DNA of 10,054 nt, taken from contig NZ_JBEQZJ010000072.1 in assembly GCF_045223415.1 (NCBI RefSeq), positions 1 through 10,054 on the forward strand. Direction: 5' to 3'. The notes beneath the pieces are model-generated. The model saw nothing but the letters and a program-made list of their open reading frames with translations, searched no databases and was not told the origin of the DNA. Both the position numbers and the translations under genes were made by a program. Positions 5,747 to 10,054 of this stretch are shown piece after piece (the stretch's first letter is position 1; each line of letters starts with the position of its first letter). The DNA comes from Hoskinsella mucinilytica. GTDB taxonomy: Bacteria; Bacillota_I; Bacilli_A; Erysipelotrichales; Erysipelotrichaceae.

Positions 5747-6170
5747 GGCTTGGCTTTTCCTCCTCTAACATTTTTCTGATTTTATCAAGTGAACCTGTCC
5801 TGCTCTTATGGGAAGCGTTCCTTGTCATGTGGAACAGCTCACCGATTTCTGTATCGCTCATTTCAAGAAAATAGTACATCAGCAGGATGCTGCGCTTTTT
5901 CTCCGGCAGCTTTTTTAATGCGGATGCCAGCTTATCATCCAGCACACGGATGTCGATGCCGCAGACACTGAACGTGGTGCTGTCAGTGCCGTATTCATCC
6001 CATGTGCCCAGCTTATCTATGACAAGCTCCGGCAGTTCACAAAAGAGGGATTCCCGTTTGGAACGTCTGGACAGTTCTTTCTGATAGTTCAGGACAATCC
6101 CTTTCGTGACTTTCTTTAGCAGACAGTCAAACTGGCACTGTATGGTCTTTTGGAAGTCCGATGGTTTCAT
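5739..6170 (-). CDS. Tn916 Orf7-like sigma factor
   Basis: This 143-residue protein matches Tn916 Orf7 (about 140 residues) and starts MKPSDFQKTI, like it. Residues about 84-135 are a sigma-70 region 4 helix-turn-helix: LKKLPEKKRSILLMYYFLEM, then SDTEIGELFHMT, then the recognition helix RNASHKSRTGSLDKIRKML. The recognition helix has NASH where Tn916 has STVY, which might shift DNA preference. The frame is open for 41 more codons up to 6293, but the start at 6170 is certain because AAAGGAGGTG stands seven bases upstream and the extension overlaps a terminator region and lacks Orf7 similarity. With the orf8 product it likely activates the transfer and xis-int operons. Two phased direct repeats lie 80-110 bp upstream. 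Confidence 0.93.
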   Translation of the reverse strand: MKPSDFQKTIQCQFDCLLKKVTKGIVLNYQKELSRRSKRESLFCELPELVIDKLGTWDEYGTDSTTFSVCGIDIRVLDDKLASALKKLPEKKRSILLMYYFLEMSDTEIGELFHMTRNASHKSRTGSLDKIRKMLEEEKPSHE

Positions 6171-6248
6171 ATTCACACCTCCTTTCCCTCTATGACTTGA
6201 AAAGCTGTATCTCTCTCTTTCCGCACCATATCTGTACAGCAAGGCGTG

Positions 6249-6278
6249 ATTTGTGAACCATTTTCTAAAATTTGTGAA
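6249..6278. repeat. Two direct repeats 21 bp apart upstream of orf7
   Basis: ATTTGTGAA occurs at 6249-6257 and 6270-6278, two helical turns apart on the same DNA face, about 80-110 bp before the orf7-like start. The spacing suggests a dimeric or tandem protein site, or a non-canonical promoter element. No good sigma-A promoter was found in this gap. Confidence 0.45.
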
Positions 6279-6293
6279 AATAATTTCAGGCAC

Positions 6294-6331
6294 GAAAAAA
6301 AGCCTGACCGATATAATAAAACCGGCAGGCT
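6294..6331 (-). terminator. Rho-independent terminator between the cargo gene and orf7
   Basis: On the minus strand, AGCCTGCCG pairs with CGGTCAGGCT (one bulge; arms 6301-6310 and 6323-6331) and is followed by seven T residues (6294-6300). It would stop transcripts from the surface-protein gene before the orf7-orf8 operon. Confidence 0.82.
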
Positions 6332-6464
6332 CTGTTTCGCCATAACTTGCTAAAATTCGACTTTCTGTCGTTGTGAGGGTATGACCGTAAGCAAAATGCT
6401 GACCTATCCTCGTTTCCCTCTTTTTTCTCCCATCCTAACCCTCATCCCTTGTGCTCCATTCAAA
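6332..6464. other. Non-coding spacer between the two terminator hairpins
   Basis: No gene was seen. The stretch holds a short hairpin (CGAC/GTCG, 6358-6370), a small palindrome AGCAAAATGCT and a minus-strand purine-rich block near 6405-6445. With 6171-6331 and 6465-6495 it forms a 325-base gap without coding sequence. It separates cargo from the ICE core and may mark the edge of the inserted accessory region. Confidence 0.45.
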
Positions 6465-6486
6465 GGGCTGCCTTTTCAGACAGCCC
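6465..6486 (-). terminator. Hairpin after the surface-protein gene
   Basis: GGGCTGTC pairs with GGCAGCCC (one G-T pair, 6-base loop) nine bases past the stop codon. Only TTTG follows on the minus strand, so it may be a weak terminator or a 3'-end protecting hairpin, backed up by the stronger terminator at 6294-6331. Confidence 0.55.
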
Positions 6487-6495
6487 CATGACCTT

Positions 6496-9400
6496 TTATT
6501 CCTCTGTATCTTCCTTTCGCTTTTTCCCTTTCAATAGGGCGGCTGCTCCGGCTGCGGCTGCCATCAGCATTGCCCATAGTCCAGTTGTGGCTGTATCACC
6601 TGTCTGTACGGAATCGTTTTTCGTATCTTCTTTATCGGATGGATGGTTTTTATCCTTATCCGTATTTCCAGATGGCTTTTTATCATCCACTGTATAGGTC
6701 TTTGTTATCGTTCCGGTATAGTTGCCTTTAAACGTGATGGTTACTGTCACCTTGTTTCCATCCTGTGTCCTTGTCACGTCATAATCTGTACCCTGTACCA
6801 GAACCTTATCGCCGTCTTTGATTACCATATCATCCAGCTTCGTATCGGCAGTCATTTCCGGTACTTTTATCTGATTGCCTGTTTCTGCACTCTTTGGCTC
6901 TATCACAAAGGAAACGGCTTCACTTTCTGCACCCTCGTAATTGTCTGTGCCATCCACGACAGCTTTCACATACCATGTTCCGGCAGCGGTTGGAACGGTA
7001 TCTGTGTACGTTCCATCCACCCTGTCACTGTACAGGAAGCGTGGCTGTCCGAAGCGGAATCCTGCACTGGCAGCAGAAGGTGCTGCACCATATGTCCAGC
7101 CATTCAGTGATAACGGTGCTGACTGTTCATTATCTGCCTTTGTTACAGTCACTGTGACTTTGATATCTGTCACGGTCTTATAATTGCTGTCATCCGGCGT
7201 ATAGGTCAATGTAAATTCATTTGTACCTGCATTGCCAACATCTAGCGTCTGATCCGTCCATGTAAAACCTGCCGGAAGTGTGATATCCTTAAGGCTCTGT
7301 CCATAGACTGCCTGCAAGTCCGTTGGAACCGTGTAGACTGGCTCTGCCTGTGAAATGGTAAATTCCACAATGGTATCAAGTCCGGTATACTCTGTTGTTG
7401 CACTTACGCTGGCTTTCATATACCATATTCCTGCCGTGGCAGGTCTATCTGCCGTATAGGTTCCATTTCTGGTATCACTGTAGCTAATGACAACATCCCC
7501 ATACGCTGCATCAGCAGTCGGTGTACTGGCTGTTTCATTGTATGTCCAGTTTTCAATCGCCGGTTCCACTGTCCAGCTATTCGCTGCCGCTGATACAATG
7601 ACCGACAGCATACATTCTACATAGTGACCGGTACTGTCATAGCCTGTGACACCTGTATAATCATAATTCTTATCATCGACTGTGAAATGTGCAGGATAAT
7701 CTGTTCCAGAAACCGTCAGCTTCTGTGTCCCGTCTGCCCATGCCCAGCCATCCGGCAGTGTAACACTGGATAAGTCCTCATCGTATACACCGCTTAGATT
7801 ATCCGGCAGAGTCATCACCGGTGCATCTGCTTTGGCAATCGTAAATTCTACAGCACTGCTTTCTATGCCCTTGAAATTATCTGTACCGGTAACCGTGGCT
7901 TTCACATACCATGTACCGGCATCCGTTGGTACGTTTTCCGTATATGTGCCAGCTGCTTGATTACTGTAAGTATAGGATACGGAACCAAATGCAGCCACAG
8001 CCGCTGGTGTATTTGCAGCTTGTCCATATGTCCAGCCTGTAATCGCAAGTGTGCTCGTCCAGCTATTTGCTGCTTGTGAAATAGTAAATTCTACTGGTGT
8101 TGAGCTTGCTTTTTTGTAATTGTCATCCGCTGCGACGGTTGCGGTTACACGATATGTTCCGGCATCTGTTGGTGCAGATGAAATGCTTTCCCAGTCTGTA
8201 GCGTTCTTTTTCTTCTCCCAAGTATAAGTCACATTGCCTGTACTGCCTGCTTTGCTGACTGTTGGCGTATCTTTGACCGCACTTCCGTCATAGTCCTTAT
8301 TTAAACTGTCTGTGACAGAAATCGTGCTGTCTGCCTTGGAAATGGTAAATTCTACTGGTGTTGAGCTTGCTTCTTCGTAATTGTTATCAGCTGCGATGGT
8401 TGCGGTTACACGATACGTTCCGGCATCTGTTGGTGCAGATGAAATGCTTTCCCATTCCGTAGCGTTTTTTTTCTTTTCCCAAGTATAAGTCACATTGCCT
8501 GTACTGCCTGATTTGCTGACTGTTGGCGTACTGTTGACAGCACTTCCATCATAGTCCTTATTTAAACTTTCTGTAACAGAAATCGTGCTGTCTACCTTGG
8601 AAATGGTAAATTCTACTGGTGTTGAGCTTGCTTTTTTGTAATTGTCATCCGCTGCGACAGTTGCGGTTACACGATACGTTCCGGCATCTGTTGGTGCAGC
8701 TGCTATGCTTTCCCATTCCGTAGCGTTCTTTTTCTTTTCCCAAGTATAAGTCACATTGCCTGTACTGCCTGATTTGCTGACTGTTGGCGTATTGTTGACA
8801 GCACTTCCGTCATAGTCCTTATCTAAACTTTCTGTGACAGAAATTGTGCTGTCTGCCTTGGAAATGGTAAATTCTACTGGTGTTGAGCTTGCTTTTTTGT
8901 AATCGTCATCCGCTGCGACGGTTGCGGTTACACGATACGTTCCGGCATCCGTTGGTGCAGATGCTATGCTTTCCCAATCCGTAGCGTTCTTTTTCTTCTC
9001 CCAAGTGTAGGTTACTATACCTGTACTGCCTGTCTTGCTGACTGTTGGTGTATCATTGACCGCACTTCCGTCATAGGTCTTGTCCAGCGTTTCCGTAACA
9101 GTAATGCTGCTTTCTGCTTTTAGCCCAGTAAGGTTTAGTGTTACCGTCAAAGTCTTATTTTCACCTTTTGCTGTACCACAGTCATATTCATAGACAATCG
9201 GTGTGCCTGCTGTATAATTGCTGACGACACCTGTTGATGATTCATAAGATGCGCCGCTTATGATAGAAACCTTGTCCTTGTCGATACCTGTAATTTTATC
9301 TGTAATGGTAAATGTGTCTTCTGTGACTTCCAACTCCATTGTTCTGGTCGTTGGCATAGTTACTGTTAATCCCGCATTTGTTCCCAGATTCAGATAAGCA

Positions 9401-10054
9401 AGTGGAGTAAAGGAACAATGCAATGATTGTAAATTGGCATTGTTGCTGACATCCAGACTGCTGATGCCCGTGCTACTGCAATACAATTCTGTTAAATTAG
9501 TATTTTTGCTGACATCCAGACTGGTAATACCCGTGTTGTTGCAATACAATTCTGTTAAATTAGTATTTTTGCTGACATCCAGACTGCTGATGCCCGTGAT
9601 GTTGCAATACAAGGTTGTTAAATTAGTATTGTTGCTGACATCCAGACTGCTGATGCCCGTGCTGTTGCACTCCAATTTTTTTAAAGCAGAAGCACCATTG
9701 ACAGTCAAAGTTGTCAGTGATGCATTGCTGTTGCAATACAATTCTGTTAAATTAGCATTGCTGCTGACATTCAGACTGCTGATGCCCGTTTCTTGGCAAT
9801 ACAAGGTTGTTAAATTAACATTGCTGCTGACATCCAGACTGCTGATTCCCGTGCTGTAGCAATCCAAGGTTGTTAAAGCAGAAGCACCATTGACAGTCAA
9901 AGTTGTCAGTGCTGTATTGCTGTAGCAATTCAAGGTTGTTAAATTGGCATTGCTGCTGACATCCAGACTACTGATACCCGTGCTGGAGCAAGACAAGTAT
10001 GTTAAATTAGCATTTCTGCTGACATCCAGACTGCTGATGCCCGTGCTGGAGCAA
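6496..10054 (-). CDS. Giant sortase-anchored surface protein: cysteine-ladder LRRs plus YDG/MBG repeats (N-terminus outside window)
   Basis: The frame is open from the right edge to TAA at 6496; 1185 residues are visible and the signal peptide and start lie beyond 10054. From the N-terminal side: about eleven 20-22-residue leucine-rich repeats, each starting with Cys (TGISSLDVS.N.NLT.LYC pattern), as in Listeria InlJ; a linker domain with DITDK-like Ig features (9357-9110); four near-identical 87-residue YDG/MBG units (about 9105-8068); three NSWT/GWTYG-type MBG-like domains interleaved with two YG.SL-type domains (about 8067-6900); a GTDYDVTRT domain; and a charged, Pro/Lys/Asp-rich wall-spanning linker. 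The C-terminus SVQTGD, a hydrophobic helix and KGKKRK form a sortase anchor. The protein probably works as an adhesin on the cell surface. It occupies the ICE cargo slot. The TTG at 9996 is internal, not a start. Confidence 0.9.
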   Translation of the reverse strand, partial: CSSTGISSLDVSRNANLTYLSCSSTGISSLDVSSNANLTTLNCYSNTALTTLTVNGASALTTLDCYSTGISSLDVSSNVNLTTLYCQETGISSLNVSSNANLTELYCNSNASLTTLTVNGASALKKLECNSTGISSLDVSNNTNLTTLYCNITGISSLDVSKNTNLTELYCNNTGITSLDVSKNTNLTELYCSSTGISSLDVSNNANLQSLHCSFTPLAYLNLGTNAGLTVTMPTTRTMELEVTEDTFTITDKITGIDKDKVSIISGASYESSTGVVSNYTAGTPIVYEYDCGTAKGENKTLTVTLNLTGLKAESSITVTETLDKTYDGSAVNDTPTVSKTGSTGIVTYTWEKKKNATDWESIASAPTDAGTYRVTATVAADDDYKKASSTPVEFTISKADSTISVTESLDKDYDGSAVNNTPTVSKSGSTGNVTYTWEKKKNATEWESIAAAPTDAGTYRVTATVAADDNYKKASSTPVEFTISKVDSTISVTESLNKDYDGSAVNSTPTVSKSGSTGNVTYTWEKKKNATEWESISSAPTDAGTYRVTATIAADNNYEEASSTPVEFTISKADSTISVTDSLNKDYDGSAVKDTPTVSKAGSTGNVTYTWEKKKNATDWESISSAPTDAGTYRVTATVAADDNYKKASSTPVEFTISQAANSWTSTLAITGWTYGQAANTPAAVAAFGSVSYTYSNQAAGTYTENVPTDAGTWYVKATVTGTDNFKGIESSAVEFTIAKADAPVMTLPDNLSGVYDEDLSSVTLPDGWAWADGTQKLTVSGTDYPAHFTVDDKNYDYTGVTGYDSTGHYVECMLSVIVSAAANSWTVEPAIENWTYNETASTPTADAAYGDVVISYSDTRNGTYTADRPATAGIWYMKASVSATTEYTGLDTIVEFTISQAEPVYTVPTDLQAVYGQSLKDITLPAGFTWTDQTLDVGNAGTNEFTLTYTPDDSNYKTVTDIKVTVTVTKADNEQSAPLSLNGWTYGAAPSAASAGFRFGQPRFLYSDRVDGTYTDTVPTAAGTWYVKAVVDGTDNYEGAESEAVSFVIEPKSAETGNQIKVPEMTADTKLDDMVIKDGDKVLVQGTDYDVTRTQDGNKVTVTITFKGNYTGTITKTYTVDDKKPSGNTDKDKNHPSDKEDTKNDSVQTGDTATTGLWAMLMAAAAGAAALLKGKKRKEDTEE
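6499..6612 (-). other. C-terminal sortase anchor of the surface protein
   Basis: The last 38 residues read SVQTGD, then a membrane helix (GLWAMLMAAAAGAAALL), then a basic tail KGKKRK. This is a variant of LPXTG with VQTG in place. Host sortases of Clostridia and Erysipelotrichia often use such variants. No sortase gene is in the window. Confidence 0.75.
8068..9114 (-). repeat. Four tandem 261-bp repeats (YDG/MBG units)
   Basis: The sequence CTACTGGTGTTGAGCTTGCT recurs at 8091, 8352, 8613 and 8874, an exact 261-bp period (87 codons). The three leftmost copies are nearly identical, while the copy farthest right has diverged most. Each unit holds DYDGSAV, a VTYTWEKKKNAT strand and APTDAGTYRVTATVAAD. 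Such identity suggests recent duplication and copy-number change. Confidence 0.95.
9357..10054 (-). repeat. Cysteine-led leucine-rich repeat array (63-66 bp units)
   Basis: The DNA motif GCTGACATCCAGACTGCTGAT recurs about every 63 bp. Eleven units are visible, most of 21 residues; two 22-residue units carry TVNGAS in place of DVS.N and disturb the register. Each unit starts with Cys at the same position. The last unit (C at 9417) has TPLAYLNLGTNAGLTV and caps the array. The array continues past the right edge. Confidence 0.92.

Larger units (their letters stand above)
3481..10054. mobile_element. Tn916/Tn1549-family ICE, integrase end (other end outside the window)
   Basis: Gene order int, xis, orf8-like, orf7-like, all on one strand, reproduces the regulatory/recombination end of Tn916. 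All four proteins resemble their Tn916 counterparts. The DNA is clearly more G+C-rich than the flanking chromosome at the left. The left boundary is placed near 3480 because sequence past int continues in ICE style down to about there, whereas the hydrolase reading frame is chromosomal in character. The boundary is uncertain by about 25 bp. The conjugation genes are expected beyond the right edge. No antibiotic resistance gene is visible; the accessory position carries a surface protein. Confidence 0.87.

Noticed and set aside
6171..6293. 41-codon N-terminal extension of the Orf7-like sigma factor.
   Set aside because: The strong AAAGGAGGTG before the ATG at 6170 and the match with the Tn916 Orf7 N-terminus fix the later start.
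9434..9859. Plus-strand 141-codon frame with repeated LLLTSRLLMPVLLQYNS-type sequence.
   Set aside because: It is the antisense shadow of the LRR array; its repeats simply mirror the 63-bp DNA period.
9400..10054. CRISPR-like regular repeats.
   Set aside because: Units are contiguous, in frame and without unique spacers; they encode leucine-rich repeats.

Overview
The window joins an AT-rich chromosome of a spore-forming Bacillota to one end of a Tn916/Tn1549-family integrative and conjugative element (ICE). The cotJABC spore-coat operon, A/T-rich intergenic spacers, strong Gram-positive ribosome binding sites and a QTG-type sortase anchor all point to a low-GC, endospore-forming Firmicute, probably a gut Clostridia or Erysipelotrichia member. 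Species cannot be read from the sequence. Every convincing gene lies on the minus strand.

Layout from left to right. Positions 1-1206 hold a DUF4143-type AAA ATPase; its C-terminal end is cut by the window edge and it has its own sigma-A promoter. Positions 1461-2510 hold cotJA-cotJB-cotJC, followed by a clear terminator. Positions 2617-3483 hold a membrane-anchored alpha/beta hydrolase. Its 5' end abuts the ICE, and its apparent TTG start lies at or beyond the junction, so its native promoter, and perhaps its start codon, was displaced.

From about 3480 to the right edge the sequence is visibly richer in G+C and reads as the integrase end of the ICE. It contains the terminal region with arm-type integrase sites, int (3646-4833), xis (4912-5115), a structured non-coding leader of about 310 bp, an Orf8-like HTH_16 protein (5510-5746), an Orf7-like sigma factor (5739-6170), and a 325-bp spacer with terminators. 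The slot that carries tet(M) in Tn916 is here occupied by a very large surface protein (6496 to beyond 10054). That protein has a cysteine-ladder leucine-rich repeat region, four near-identical 87-residue YDG/MBG repeats, further MBG-like domains and a C-terminal sortase anchor.

Orf7 and Orf8 homologues are thought to drive expression of excision and transfer genes in Tn916. Xis and Int then excise and integrate the element. The surface protein looks like cargo that could spread an adhesin between gut bacteria. The most unusual signals are the hairpin plus boxA-like leader between orf8 and xis, a hairpin that could hide the int Shine-Dalgarno sequence behind a separate int promoter, a small ORF coupled to xis, and two sets of helically phased repeats in front of genes.
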